From NCBI RefSeq assembly GCF_034137685.1, contig NZ_CP139418.1, positions 1,515,001 through 1,579,000 of the forward strand: a stretch of 64,000 nt of DNA. Reading direction: 5' to 3'. The translations under genes were made by a program, and so were the position numbers. How positions within the stretch are numbered: the first letter of the stretch is position 1; each line of letters starts with the position of its first letter. Under the pieces are notes generated by a model, which made no database searches, was not told the DNA's origin, and worked only from the letters and a program-made list of their open reading frames with translations. Positions 43,377-55,957 of the stretch are shown one piece after another. The DNA is from Streptococcus sp. S1 (GTDB lineage: Bacteria; Bacillota; Bacilli; Lactobacillales; Streptococcaceae).

Positions 43377-43462
43377 GCAAAAAGCCTTGCAATCAAGGCT
43401 TTCATTATCCCTTTCGTTCAAAGGTTTCTAAGCTTTTACGAGCAGAGCGACACACTCAGCGG
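43377..43462. repeat. Right copy of the direct repeat flanking MEGA
   Basis: This resembles 37988-38073. It begins with the AAAGCCTTG/CAAGGCTTT hairpin that can end rlmD transcription on the minus strand, and includes GCTTTTACGAGCAG followed by ACACTCA. Confidence 0.6.
43379..43402 (-). terminator. Terminator downstream of rlmD
   Basis: The 9-bp perfect stem AAAGCCTTG/CAAGGCTTT with a 4-nt loop is followed by TTTTTGC on the minus strand, 150 bp past the rlmD stop codon. Confidence 0.7.
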
Positions 43463-43551
43463 TTCGCTATCTCCGTTCTGTCTGCGTGCTAGCACTTGTC
43501 AATCACGGACAGCTATCGCATGGGCGGAAGTAAATGCTAATCTTCGTCGTT

Positions 43552-44913
<1,362 letters not shown>

Positions 44914-44931
44914 CTATCTTTCTACAAATTA

Positions 44932-44962
44932 AAAGGGATGGAGTCCAAAACTCCTATCCCCT
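44932..44962 (-). terminator. Terminator of the aro-psr operon
   Basis: AAGGGATGGAGT pairs with ACTCCTATCCCCTT (one bulge) and a T-rich stretch follows on the minus strand, 8 bp past the psr stop. Confidence 0.75.
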
Positions 44963-44969
44963 TATTATA

Positions 44970-46283
44970 TCATCTCAGTCCCATTTGGTACAATTTCTTT
45001 TTATAAGCATCAAAATCGACTAGCAGGCCTTGGCCACCGTACATATCGTAGGCATCGACCCAATCCCCATTTTCTGGGATGGTCACTCGTTCAATTCCTT
45101 TTCCAGCACTACCGACTAGGCCAAGTCCATTGGTCAATAGGAAGGAGAAAGGAACATTGGTGGACGTCATAGCAAAGACTTTCCCGAGGGCTTCTGATCC
45201 CGTAAAGAGTTTGGTTGGATCCTTGATCTGGTGCATAATGGCAGACATGACCTCTTGCTGGCGACGGGTCCGACCAAAGTCCCCTTCATCGTCCTTACGG
45301 AAACGCGAATAATTGAGAAGGGTCCGGCCATCCATCCGTTGTTTTCCAACCTTGATGGTTTGCTGCGGAACGACACCGTCTTTCATGTTCAAATCATCTG
45401 GCACTTCTACTTCACTGACTTTTTCGCCATCAACCGTTGAAAACTGCGCATTCATCTCGACCCCATTTGGGAAGAGGGTATCGATCGCTGTCGCAAAAGT
45501 CTTGAAATCGACCATGGCGTAATATTGGATGTCAATGTCAAAGTTGTCTTTGAGCATCTGACGCACCAATTCAGCCCCTTGGTTGTTATTTTGCTCCCCG
45601 ATGGTGAAGGCAGTATTGAGCTTCTGGTCGTAGTAGCCATCATATTCAGGAATATTTTGCTGGCTGACACCATCGATATGGACCAATGTATCCCGCATGA
45701 AGCTGACCATCTTGATCTTGCCTTCTTTGTTATTGACATTGACCACCATGATGGAGTCTGTCCGGGTCTCATCTGACTTCTCACCGATCCGACCATCTGT
45801 CCCCAAAATCAGGATATTGATCCCATCTCGCGACTTCTTGCCGTTAAATTTCTCAACGACAGCCGGTTTGGCATCTGGCCCTGTCGGCTTACTGTTCAGG
45901 CCTTTTACAAACATGAAGACCATGCCACCAATAATGAGCAATAAAAAGAGTGCAAGCCATTTGAAGATCCGTTTAACACTAATCTTTTTCAGTGGTTTCT
46001 TAGGTATATCGCTCATCGCAGCAACTGCTTTCTTCTTAGACTTTTTGCTACGTGATTGGTAAACAGGGAGATCACCAATTGGTTCAGCAATCTCACCTTG
46101 CACTTCTTCTGTGGCGTCTACCTCAGGTTGAAGGGCTTCTGCATCCTCAAAAGCTCCTTGGCTCTTCTTGAGCAGGTAATTGTATTCTAGTTGTTCTCGT
46201 TCATTCAAATAATGAAAATTTGAGTTTAAGTACTCTAATCGCTTTCGCTCGTGGTGAGATAGAAAGTTGGATTCGTTACTCAT
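44970..46283 (-). CDS. psr: LytR-CpsA-Psr (LCP) family protein
   Basis: The 437-aa type II membrane protein has an N-terminal cytoplasmic region of about 105 residues (Glu/Gln-rich then basic KKSKKKAV), one transmembrane helix (WLALFLLLIIGGMVFMFVKG) and the extracellular LCP domain. The domain shows LGTDGRIGEKSDETRTDSIM (the DxRxD core), SFMRDTLVHI and LNYSRFRKDDEGDFGRTRRQ. LCP enzymes attach wall teichoic acid-like or capsular polymers to peptidoglycan. It overlaps pheA by 4 bp and ends the aromatic amino-acid operon, the same order as in S. pneumoniae. Confidence 0.92.
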   Translation of the reverse strand: MSNESNFLSHHERKRLEYLNSNFHYLNEREQLEYNYLLKKSQGAFEDAEALQPEVDATEEVQGEIAEPIGDLPVYQSRSKKSKKKAVAAMSDIPKKPLKKISVKRIFKWLALFLLLIIGGMVFMFVKGLNSKPTGPDAKPAVVEKFNGKKSRDGINILILGTDGRIGEKSDETRTDSIMVVNVNNKEGKIKMVSFMRDTLVHIDGVSQQNIPEYDGYYDQKLNTAFTIGEQNNNQGAELVRQMLKDNFDIDIQYYAMVDFKTFATAIDTLFPNGVEMNAQFSTVDGEKVSEVEVPDDLNMKDGVVPQQTIKVGKQRMDGRTLLNYSRFRKDDEGDFGRTRRQQEVMSAIMHQIKDPTKLFTGSEALGKVFAMTSTNVPFSFLLTNGLGLVGSAGKGIERVTIPENGDWVDAYDMYGGQGLLVDFDAYKKKLYQMGLR

Positions 46284-47124
46284 CTTTTCTCCATTCCGTT
46301 ATCTTTTAAGGTATAGACCTGATATCGACCCAAGACTTTTGTCTGTATGCCCAAACTGTCTAATTCCTGATAGGCAAACTGTATGAGATCAGGCGCTTCG
46401 TTTAGGAGGTCAATAATGAAAAAGTATTCTCCTAAAGCCGTTTTTAGGGGGCGACTTTCAATCTTGGTTAAATTAATCCCCCGCCAAGCAAAGGTAGATA
46501 AGCCCTTATAGAGGGCTCCTGACAAGTTATTTGGTAAGGTTAAGGCTAAGCTTATTTTTTGAAGAGCCGGACTTAAAGTTTCCGACATCGCTGGCTCTTT
46601 AGCCCCTAAAATCCAAAAACGTGTATAATTGTCCTCAATTTCTTGGATGTCTCTGGCCTGGACTTCCAAGCTATACTCACTAGCTGCCGCCAGAGGGGCA
46701 ATCGCTGCAATTTCCAAGTCCGGATGCTCAGCTACATAGCGAGCTGCATAGGCTGTCGAAGCCGTCATTTCCATAGCCACATCCGGATAATGAGCTCTTA
46801 AAAAAGCCTTCCCTTGGGCTAAGGCCTGTGGATGCGAATAAACCGTTCGAATGAGCCGATCTTTTTTAGCCACCAAAAGCTGTTGCTTAATGGGATAGAC
46901 CACTTCTGCAACAGCCTGAATCGTTCCCTGGTGAAAGAGGTAATCAAGCGTTTCATGGACACTGCCTTCAATCGAGTTTTCAACTGGGACGACTGCAAAA
47001 TCGATCTCTTGATTCTCATAAGCCTTGATGACATCTGTAATCGTCCGATAGGCAATGCGTTCAGAAGTTGGAAAGCTATGAGTGGCTACATCATGGGTAA
47101 AAGACCCTTTGGGACCAAGATAGC

Positions 47125-47134
<10 letters not shown>
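46280..47134 (-). CDS. pheA: Prephenate dehydratase
   Basis: The 284-aa enzyme turns prephenate into phenylpyruvate. Its N-terminus LVGYLGPKGSFTHDVATHSF and the EDNYTRFWILG motif near residue 180 are family hallmarks; ENSIEGSVHETLDYL is the substrate-binding stretch. A C-terminal ACT domain (ESRPLKTALGEYFFIIDLL, with an ESRP motif) gives phenylalanine feedback inhibition. No mutase domain is fused. It overlaps the aroK end by 10 bp and psr by 4 bp. Confidence 0.95.
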
Positions 47135-48916
<1,782 letters not shown>

Positions 48917-49058
48917 CTATCATAATTGGGACATGAATTCAATTTTTGATCAAAATTTTGGAATAAAAAGCGAATGTTTCCTAGCATATTTTGAGCATTT
49001 ATCCATCTTCAAGCGAACGAAAATACCAGAGGTGAAGACACAACTCTGGTAGAAAATC

Positions 49059-49397
49059 TTATTTGTATAAATCTTGAATCGGCTCAAAGATGATCTTTTC
49101 AAGATCTGCAAGATAAATAGACAATTGTTGTTGTTTGGTGAAAAATTCATTCACAATCGGACTTGCTTGGATTTTTTCCATATAGTCCTTCATTTCTTGT
49201 TGCACAGCTTCTGTTGGAAGTTGACCGGATTGCATCAAGCCTTGCAATTGATTTTGGAAAGCGACGTATTCGTCAAACAAGGTTTTCGCTTCTGGATTTG
49301 CTTCAATCGCTTCTTTGCTTTCTACGACAGCCTTGTATTCAGGAAGGTCTCGCAGTGTCCGAGAGAGTTCGTTTGCTACATCATAAATATTTGCCAT
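49059..49397 (-). CDS. YlbF/YmcA family protein
   Basis: The 112-aa all-helical protein starts MANIYDVANELSRTLRDLPE and contains EANPEAKTLFDEYVAFQNQLQ. Homologues in Bacillus (YlbF, YmcA) act in RNase Y-dependent RNA processing; YheA is the closest short form. It is always in this place between tyrA and aroA in mitis-group aro operons. The start follows AAGGAGCC. Confidence 0.88.
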   Translation of the reverse strand: MANIYDVANELSRTLRDLPEYKAVVESKEAIEANPEAKTLFDEYVAFQNQLQGLMQSGQLPTEAVQQEMKDYMEKIQASPIVNEFFTKQQQLSIYLADLEKIIFEPIQDLYK

Positions 49398-49497
49398 TTT
49401 CTAGGCTCCTTTACTGATAAGATACTTCTATTATACTGCTTTTCCTTCAATATTCCTAAAATGAAGCAGGCCTTTTGATGCAAATCCTTCTTTAGAC

Positions 49498-50604
49498 CTA
49501 GCGAGCAAGGACGGTATAAGACGTCGCCTGGCTGATCAATGCTTGGGCCCGCTCCTGATCTTCTGCATTTTTAAAGGTCAACTGTAAAATCCCATGGATG
49601 TCCTCCCGATTCTCTTCATTGATGTGAATATTGACCAAGGAAATCCCTTGTAGGAGTTGTAATATTTCGAGGATCACACCTTCCTTATCGGGGACATCGA
49701 TAAAGAGATCATAGGCACTATCGCGTCCAGCACGCTGATGGATCTGCATTTCTTTTCGGTGCTTGCGCCCCTCATGGAAAAAGGACCAAATGGCCTTTTC
49801 GTTATCTGCTTGAATGGTCTCAGCCACCTGATCCAAACGGTCTTTGAAATCTGCAATCCGCTCTAATATCGCTTGAGGGTTGGACAAGAGAATAGAAGTC
49901 CACATACTTGGCTCACTTTCCGCAATCCGTGTCATATCTCGAAAGCCACCAGCCGCAAAACGGCGGGTCATTTCATGCTCTTCCCCATAAGCTACGGCCT
50001 GCTCGACCAGAGTCGAAGCTAAAATATGAGGAAAATGGCTGATCTGGGAAGTCACCCGATCGTGTTCCTCGGCGTCGATTTCAATAAATCGAGATCCCAA
50101 TCCACTCAGAAGCTCTTTCAACTCTTCCATGGCACCTTCTGTGGTCAAGCCTGAAGGAGTAAAAATATAATAGGCGTTTTCAAATAAGGTTGCATCTGCT
50201 GCTGCAGCACCTGTCTTATGACTACCAGCCATGGGGTGTCCTCCCACAAAGCGAACAGCCTTGTCTGTAAATACCTTTTCAGCTTGTGCGACAATTTCTG
50301 CCTTGGTAGAGCTTGCATCTGTCACCAGTACCTGGTCTTTCAAATTCAGGCCAGCTAAGGTTTCTAAGTAAGACTTGGTTTGCTTAATCGGAAGCGACAA
50401 AATAATAATATCCGCTAAAGGGGCAAAGGCTTCGAAATCATCCGTCACTTGATCCACCATTCCTCTTTCAAGGGCGATGGTTCGAGAGGCTTCACTTCGA
50501 TTGTACCCAAGAATAGTCACATGTGGGTGGGCCCTCTTAATGCCTAGCGCAAGTGAAGCACCAATCAAGCCCAACCCTGCAATATAAACAACTTTCTTCT
50601 CCAA
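49498..50604 (-). CDS. tyrA: Prephenate dehydrogenase
   Basis: The enzyme oxidises prephenate to 4-hydroxyphenylpyruvate with NAD. The Rossmann motif VYIAGLGLIGASLALGIKR lies at the N-terminus, GGHPMAGSHKTGAAAA is the catalytic loop with His, and a C-terminal ACT domain (about residues 290-368) starts at DSAYDLFIDVPDKEGV. I chose the TTG at 50602-50604, which gives 368 aa and the family N-terminus; the longer frame (TTG at 50655) overlaps aroC and adds residues not seen in the family. GAAAGAG precedes the chosen start. Confidence 0.9.
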   Translation of the reverse strand: MEKKVVYIAGLGLIGASLALGIKRAHPHVTILGYNRSEASRTIALERGMVDQVTDDFEAFAPLADIIILSLPIKQTKSYLETLAGLNLKDQVLVTDASSTKAEIVAQAEKVFTDKAVRFVGGHPMAGSHKTGAAAADATLFENAYYIFTPSGLTTEGAMEELKELLSGLGSRFIEIDAEEHDRVTSQISHFPHILASTLVEQAVAYGEEHEMTRRFAAGGFRDMTRIAESEPSMWTSILLSNPQAILERIADFKDRLDQVAETIQADNEKAIWSFFHEGRKHRKEMQIHQRAGRDSAYDLFIDVPDKEGVILEILQLLQGISLVNIHINEENREDIHGILQLTFKNAEDQERAQALISQATSYTVLAR

Positions 50605-50620
50605 AGGAAAACTCTTTCTC

Positions 50621-51787
50621 TTAAAAATTCTTCGTAAATTCCCGGTGCTTAGCAACAGCTTCTTTCAATTCTTCCAAGTTATCGGATGAGAATTTTTCAA
50701 GCACTTCTGTAGCAAGGACCGTTGCGACCACTGCTTCCATTACCACTCCTGCAGCTGGTAGAGCCGTTGGGTCGCTGCGCTCAACCGTTGCCTTATAGGG
50801 CTCATGGGTCTCAATATCCACACTCATCAAAGGTTTGTAGAGGGTCGGAATAGGCTTCATGACGCCACGAATCAGAATGGGCTCTCCGTTGGTCATCCCC
50901 CCTTCAAAACCACCAAGATTATTGGTGCGACGGGTATAGCCAGCTTCTTCAGACCAGATGATTTCATCCATGACTTGACTGCCTTTTAGGCGACCTGCGT
51001 CAAAACCAAGGCCAAACTCAACACCCTTAAAGGCATTGATAGAGACCACCCCTTGAGCGATTTTGGCATCCAATTTCTTGTCCCATTGCACATAGGATCC
51101 TAGTCCAACAGGCACACCACCAACCAAGGTTTCCACAATTCCCCCGATGGTATCACCATCTTTTTTCACTTGGTCAATGTAAGCCTTAACGGCTTCTTCT
51201 TGTTCTGGCACAACGATCGAAACTTCCGACTTCGCTGCTTTTTCCTTGATTTCTGAAACGGTTAGATTCTCGGGAATTGCAATCTTGATTCCCCCAAAAT
51301 TAACAATGTGGCTGACCACTTCAACGCCGATTTCTTCTAAAATCCGTTTAGCAACTGCACCAACGGCTACACGCATGGTCGTCTCACGGGCAGAAGAACG
51401 TTCGAGCGAATTACGAAGATCGTCAAAACGGTATTTCATCCCTCCGACTAGATCGGCATGACCAGGACGTGGCTTGGTAATCTTACGCAGATTTTTCTTT
51501 TTGTCTTCGATCGGTGCTACATTCATGATCTCCAGCCATTTTTGGTGATCCAGATTGGTCACATTCAGAGTAATCGGACCTCCCATGGTCAAGCCATGAC
51601 GGACCCCTGATGTGATCTCGACACGATCACTCTCAATTTTCATCCGAGCACCACGACCATAGCCACCTTGTCGACGTTTGAGCTCTTTATTAATATCCTC
51701 TTCAGATAAAGGAAGGCCTGCAGGAACCCCTTCGATGATGGCTGTTAGTCGAGGGCCATGGGACTCCCCTGCTGTTAAATATCTCAT
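50621..51787 (-). CDS. aroC: Chorismate synthase
   Basis: The 388-aa FMN-dependent enzyme removes phosphate from EPSP to form chorismate. [20 protein letters not shown] at the start, [20 protein letters not shown] and the C-terminal [15 protein letters not shown] segment carry the three family signatures (including [13 protein letters not shown]). The ATG at 51785-51787 follows AAGG. The stop lies 17 bp before the chosen tyrA start. Confidence 0.97.
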   Translation of the reverse strand: MRYLTAGESHGPRLTAIIEGVPAGLPLSEEDINKELKRRQGGYGRGARMKIESDRVEITSGVRHGLTMGGPITLNVTNLDHQKWLEIMNVAPIEDKKKNLRKITKPRPGHADLVGGMKYRFDDLRNSLERSSARETTMRVAVGAVAKRILEEIGVEVVSHIVNFGGIKIAIPENLTVSEIKEKAAKSEVSIVVPEQEEAVKAYIDQVKKDGDTIGGIVETLVGGVPVGLGSYVQWDKKLDAKIAQGVVSINAFKGVEFGLGFDAGRLKGSQVMDEIIWSEEAGYTRRTNNLGGFEGGMTNGEPILIRGVMKPIPTLYKPLMSVDIETHEPYKATVERSDPTALPAAGVVMEAVVATVLATEVLEKFSSDNLEELKEAVAKHREFTKNF

Positions 51788-51793
51788 ACAACC

Positions 51794-52867
51794 TTATTCC
51801 TTTCTTTCTAAAAAGTCCTTCATTTCTTGAAGAGGGATTTGATGAATCGCTGCTTGCCCCAACTCTGGAACAATTACTAATTTCAAGTTCGTCCCACGCG
51901 CTTTTTTGTCATGAGTCAAGGCTTGATAAAGGGCGTCTTTATTCCAGTTCTCACAGGTCACCGGAAGGCCAAATTTCCGGCACATTTCTTCGATTTTTTG
52001 AGTGATTCCTTTTGGCATCAAGCCCTTTTCTTCTGCAATTCGGGACAGCTGCACCATACCCATACTGACAGCTTCTCCATGCATAACCTGCCCATAACCA
52101 GCTGTCGCTTCAATGGCATGCCCAATGGTATGCCCAAAATTGAGATACAGTCGAATGCCATTGTCCAGCTCATCTGCTACAACATGGTCTCGCTTGACCA
52201 GGCAAGAATGAGAAATGATGCTCTCTGCATGCTCTAAAATACTCTCAACAGAACCATTCATAGCTTCCAATTCTTCCCAAAGTTCAGTATCTTGGATGAG
52301 ACCATACTTGATGACTTCGCCCATCCCCTCGATCAATTCACGTTGCCCCAATGTGCTTAACACTTCAGGGTCAATAAACACACCATCTGGTTGGGCAAAA
52401 GTTCCTACCATGTTTTTGGCAAGTGCTGTGTTGACTCCAGTCTTTCCCCCGATAGAAGAATCCACCTGTGCCGTCAAGCTAGTCGGGATCTGAACAAAGG
52501 AAATTCCCCGCATATAGGTCGAGGCAGCAAAACCAGCCAAATCACCAACTACGCCACCCCCAAGAGCAACGATTCCATCACTGCGCGTCATGCCCTGGGT
52601 AGCTAGAAAGTCATAGACTTTTGAAACAGTGGTTAGATTCTTACTGGCTTCCCCTTGAAGAAACTCAAAGCGCACCACTTGAAATCCAGCTTTCTCAAGG
52701 CTCTTCTCTATGATAGAGGCATATAGCTTAGCCACGCGGTTATCGGAAATAATGGCGACTTTTTTATCGCCCCAAAGAGTGCGCAACCAGTCTCCAACCT
52801 GGTTGAGACCACCTCTTTCAATCACAATATCATAGGAATGTCCTGGAATAGGTACCGATACGTTCAT
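51794..52867 (-). CDS. aroB: 3-dehydroquinate synthase
   Basis: The 357-aa NAD- and metal-dependent enzyme cyclises DAHP to 3-dehydroquinate. Family features: [21 protein letters not shown] (NAD loop), [32 protein letters not shown] (metal-binding His) and [11 protein letters not shown]. The ATG at 52865-52867 follows AAGGAGATT; an upstream in-frame start would run into the intergenic hairpin at 52943-52990. aroC follows after 6 bp. Confidence 0.96.
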   Translation of the reverse strand: MNVSVPIPGHSYDIVIERGGLNQVGDWLRTLWGDKKVAIISDNRVAKLYASIIEKSLEKAGFQVVRFEFLQGEASKNLTTVSKVYDFLATQGMTRSDGIVALGGGVVGDLAGFAASTYMRGISFVQIPTSLTAQVDSSIGGKTGVNTALAKNMVGTFAQPDGVFIDPEVLSTLGQRELIEGMGEVIKYGLIQDTELWEELEAMNGSVESILEHAESIISHSCLVKRDHVVADELDNGIRLYLNFGHTIGHAIEATAGYGQVMHGEAVSMGMVQLSRIAEEKGLMPKGITQKIEEMCRKFGLPVTCENWNKDALYQALTHDKKARGTNLKLVIVPELGQAAIHQIPLQEMKDFLERKE

Positions 52868-52942
52868 AGGAATCTCCTTCACGTTTTTCTTTGATTCTAT
52901 CTTATCATGAAATAGGGCACATGTCTCAATCAAAATGAAAAA

Positions 52943-52990
52943 GAGATTAGAGCAAGACTGTTTTTTTAAATCAGGTCTTGTTCTAATCTC
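52943..52990 (-). promoter_or_regulatory. 16-bp hairpin between aroE and aroB
   Basis: GAGATTAGAGCAAGAC (52943-52958) and GTCTTGTTCTAATCTC (52975-52990) pair at 15 of 16 positions with a 16-nt loop that contains an A-run (minus strand). No T-run follows. It lies in the only sizeable gap of the aro operon, 76 bases upstream of the aroB start. It may be a processing or attenuation site. Confidence 0.55.
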
Positions 52991-53027
52991 ATAAAGCTTT
53001 TTCAATAGGAAAAGGTAAACCCCTCTC

Positions 53028-53900
53028 TTAGTCACATACAAATTGGCGATATTCTGTTGTCAATGCTTCCCATACAGACTCTGTAGGAAATACTTTCCCA
53101 GTCATTAATTCAAAGGCTGCTTCAGCTTGATAAAAGAGCATTCCCAGCCCATTTACCCTCTGGTTTCCTTGATTCACTGCTAATTGCAGAAAGGGGGTCA
53201 CTGCCGGATAGTAGGCCATCTCTACGATTAAGGCCTTTGGGGGAAAGGTCAAGTGACTCGCTATCGGAAGAGAATGACCATCCATCCCAACACCAGTGGC
53301 ATTTAAGATGAGATCAGCTTGATGAAAAGAGTTTTGAACTTCTTCATCTTTCTCAATCGCATACAATTCTATCAAAAAATCAAAGCCATCTTCAATCAAC
53401 TGAACTATTGAACGATAATGAACCAATCTTTCCTCTCTCACAAAGACAAGGATACGTTTTACACCTAGATGAATCGCCTGTGCAATAATCGCTAAAGCTG
53501 CACCACCTGCACCTAAGAGAACCATTGTTTTTCCCTTAATAGAGAAAGCAGGAGGTAAACTACGAAAGAAACCAATCCCATCCGTATTATAGCCTTTAAG
53601 CTTGCCGTCACGGTGAACAATGGTATTAACAGAACCGATCTTTCGGGCCATCTCATCCACTTCATCTAAATAAGGAAAGACCTTCTGCTTGTAGGGCATG
53701 GAGATATTGGCCCCAATCATATCCAACTTACGAATTTGGCTGATGGTGCTTTCTAAGTCTTCTTCAGCAATATCCCAAGCTAGATAAGCAGCATTGGTCG
53801 CTGTTAATTCATAGGCTAGATTATGAATGAAAGGAGAGATACTATGACGAATGGGATGGGCAATGACCGCTGCCATCCGAGTATATCCGTCAATCCTCAT
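53028..53900 (-). CDS. aroE: Shikimate dehydrogenase
   Basis: The 290-aa NADPH enzyme reduces 3-dehydroshikimate. [17 protein letters not shown] is the substrate site (SxS motif as SIS), [18 protein letters not shown] carries the catalytic Lys, and [13 protein letters not shown] is the NADP loop. The C-terminus [20 protein letters not shown] keeps the Q. It overlaps aroD by 11 bp. Confidence 0.96.
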   Translation of the reverse strand: MRIDGYTRMAAVIAHPIRHSISPFIHNLAYELTATNAAYLAWDIAEEDLESTISQIRKLDMIGANISMPYKQKVFPYLDEVDEMARKIGSVNTIVHRDGKLKGYNTDGIGFFRSLPPAFSIKGKTMVLLGAGGAALAIIAQAIHLGVKRILVFVREERLVHYRSIVQLIEDGFDFLIELYAIEKDEEVQNSFHQADLILNATGVGMDGHSLPIASHLTFPPKALIVEMAYYPAVTPFLQLAVNQGNQRVNGLGMLFYQAEAAFELMTGKVFPTESVWEALTTEYRQFVCD

Positions 53901-54567
53901 TCAATAACTCCCGAATTCTTCTCATATTTTCAAGAGGGATTTGACCTGGAGCACTTTCCTCTCCGACTCTAGCATAAGACCAAGAAGAGCCTGTCAAATC
54001 AGCTGTCAAGCGCGAAATCTTCCCGACCTTGCCCATGGAAATGGTTACATACTCTTGCTCAGGATTCAGCGTCTTGAAACCACGCGTATAATTCATCAAA
54101 TCAAGGACATCTTGTTCATTGTGGGCCATAACGGATACCTTGACTAATTTTGGAGAAAAGCTGGTCAATTCCGATAAGATCTCCATCATATTTTCCGGAG
54201 TTTCTTGGAAGTTATGGTAGCTGAGAACAAGATTTGAAAATTCCAACATCTCTTCAAAGACTTCACGGTGACTATAATACTCGAAATCGATATAATCCGG
54301 ATGATAGATGGATTGAATATCTTTCAGGATCCCAACATATTCCTCGTTGGTCAGCTCCATCTCTCCACCTTCAGCTCGAGTCCGCAAGGTGAATAAAATC
54401 TCGCGTCCAGCAAATTTCTCAAAAACTGCAGGAGCAACAGTTAAGATCTCGCTTTTTTCTAAAAAGTCCGCACGCCACTCAATAACATCCGCATCCTCGT
54501 AACGCGAACTATCTAGTTGTTGCGCCTCTTCTAAGGAGCGAGGCATAATCGAAACAACTAACTTCAT
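53890..54567 (-). CDS. aroD: 3-dehydroquinate dehydratase, type I
   Basis: The 225-aa class I enzyme works through a Schiff base. [13 protein letters not shown] near residue 27, catalytic His in [13 protein letters not shown] (about 143) and Lys in [13 protein letters not shown]. The C-terminal loop is short, [19 protein letters not shown]. The ATG overlaps the methyltransferase stop by 4 bp. First shikimate gene of the operon. Confidence 0.96.
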   Translation of the reverse strand: MKLVVSIMPRSLEEAQQLDSSRYEDADVIEWRADFLEKSEILTVAPAVFEKFAGREILFTLRTRAEGGEMELTNEEYVGILKDIQSIYHPDYIDFEYYSHREVFEEMLEFSNLVLSYHNFQETPENMMEILSELTSFSPKLVKVSVMAHNEQDVLDLMNYTRGFKTLNPEQEYVTISMGKVGKISRLTADLTGSSWSYARVGEESAPGQIPLENMRRIRELLNED

Positions 54568-55727
54568 ACATCCACCCTAATTGTAAATACTTTTAAGTAA
54601 TTACTACTTTCTTCTTTCTTGTTCCACCGAAAATCTCCCGGAAGGCCGTATTCCGCTAAATAGCGATGCTTACGGCCTTGAAATCCTTTTTCGATCTGTT
54701 TTTTAAATTTATCTTTGGTCACATTAGCCGCATTGGTACTGAGAATCAAGGTCCCACCTGGATGTAAAATCTCAATGGCCTCGCTGACCAACCGATGGTA
54801 ATCTTTAGCGACTGAAAAGGTCCGTTTTTTATTTCTCGCAAAGCTAGGCGGATCGAGCACGATCACATCATAGCTTAGGTCATGGCGTTTGGCATATTTG
54901 TAATAGTCAAAGACATCCATCACGACAAAACGATGAGCATCCAGCGTCAAGCCATTTGCCACAAAATGCGCTTCTGATAGTTCTCTACTTCTCTTAGCAA
55001 GATCGACCGACGTTGTCTCAACTGCTCCACCCATTGCCGAAGCCACAGAGAAGGCTGCCGTATAGGAGAACATATTGAGCAAGGACTTACCAGCTGCTAA
55101 TCCCTCTACCAAGCTACCTCGAACTTCATGCTGATCCAAAAAGATTCCCGTCATCAAACCATCATTGAGAAAGACTTGGTAAGAGACTCCATTTTCAAGA
55201 ATCAAAAATTCTTGCGGAGCTTCTTCTCCATAGACATGAGCCGATTCATAGTCCAAGCCTTTAAAGCGAATCTTTTCATAGCCGCCTCGGACTTCTGGAA
55301 AAGCCTCTTGAAAGGCCGCTAGAATGGTTTCCTTGATCTGAAATACGAAGGGATTGTACCAAGAAAAGACAACAAACTCACCATACAAGTCAACCGTGAA
55401 ACCACCAAAACCATCTCCCTCTTGGTTGAAAAGACGAAAGGCTGTCGTCGTTTCATCCGCATAATAAGAACGACGGTATTGCTTGGCTTTGATGAAAAGC
55501 TTTTTAAAAAAGTCTTGATCAAAAGCGACCAACTCTTGCGAAACAAACCATCCAATCCCTTTATTTTGTTCAGATAAGTATCCGACTCCGAGGGATTGTC
55601 CATCTCCTGAAAGCAATTGAACCGCTTGATCCAAAGCAGGAAGAGAGTCAAAATCTTGCTTTTCAAGAAGAGATTGTCCTTGTTTGATTTTTGTTGCGAC
55701 TTGGCGACTGACTGTGAGTTTTTTCAT
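54564..55727 (-). CDS. RlmI-like class I SAM-dependent rRNA methyltransferase
   Basis: The 387-aa protein begins [20 protein letters not shown], with an N-terminal PUA-like part. The SAM domain includes [40 protein letters not shown] and [14 protein letters not shown] (PPSF catalytic loop), as in RlmI/RlmK-type m5C methyltransferases acting on 23S rRNA. The first gene of the aro operon; AGGG precedes the start. Confidence 0.88.
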   Translation of the reverse strand: MKKLTVSRQVATKIKQGQSLLEKQDFDSLPALDQAVQLLSGDGQSLGVGYLSEQNKGIGWFVSQELVAFDQDFFKKLFIKAKQYRRSYYADETTTAFRLFNQEGDGFGGFTVDLYGEFVVFSWYNPFVFQIKETILAAFQEAFPEVRGGYEKIRFKGLDYESAHVYGEEAPQEFLILENGVSYQVFLNDGLMTGIFLDQHEVRGSLVEGLAAGKSLLNMFSYTAAFSVASAMGGAVETTSVDLAKRSRELSEAHFVANGLTLDAHRFVVMDVFDYYKYAKRHDLSYDVIVLDPPSFARNKKRTFSVAKDYHRLVSEAIEILHPGGTLILSTNAANVTKDKFKKQIEKGFQGRKHRYLAEYGLPGDFRWNKKEESSNYLKVFTIRVDV

Positions 55728-55957
55728 ACCCTCTATTATAGCAAAAGTCTGCAGTTTTCACAAAGGGAGGCTTTATTTACTGGAACTTTTTTTACCATTT
55801 TATCCTAGCTCTCATCATTTAGCTTCAAATGATATAAAATGCCGGATCTTTCCTATTTCTTTCCTCTTCTTTACAGTCATCTTTTTCTTTCTCCATAAAA
55901 TTGTGGTATACTTGTATATGAAAATTTTTAGGAAATAAGACAAGGAAGTAACATTTT

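Noticed and set aside
43442-43551. Structured RNA between the terminator and rlmD
   Set aside because: Several short complementary arms (e.g. around CGGTTCGCT/AGCGAACCG) exist but do not form one consistent fold by eye.
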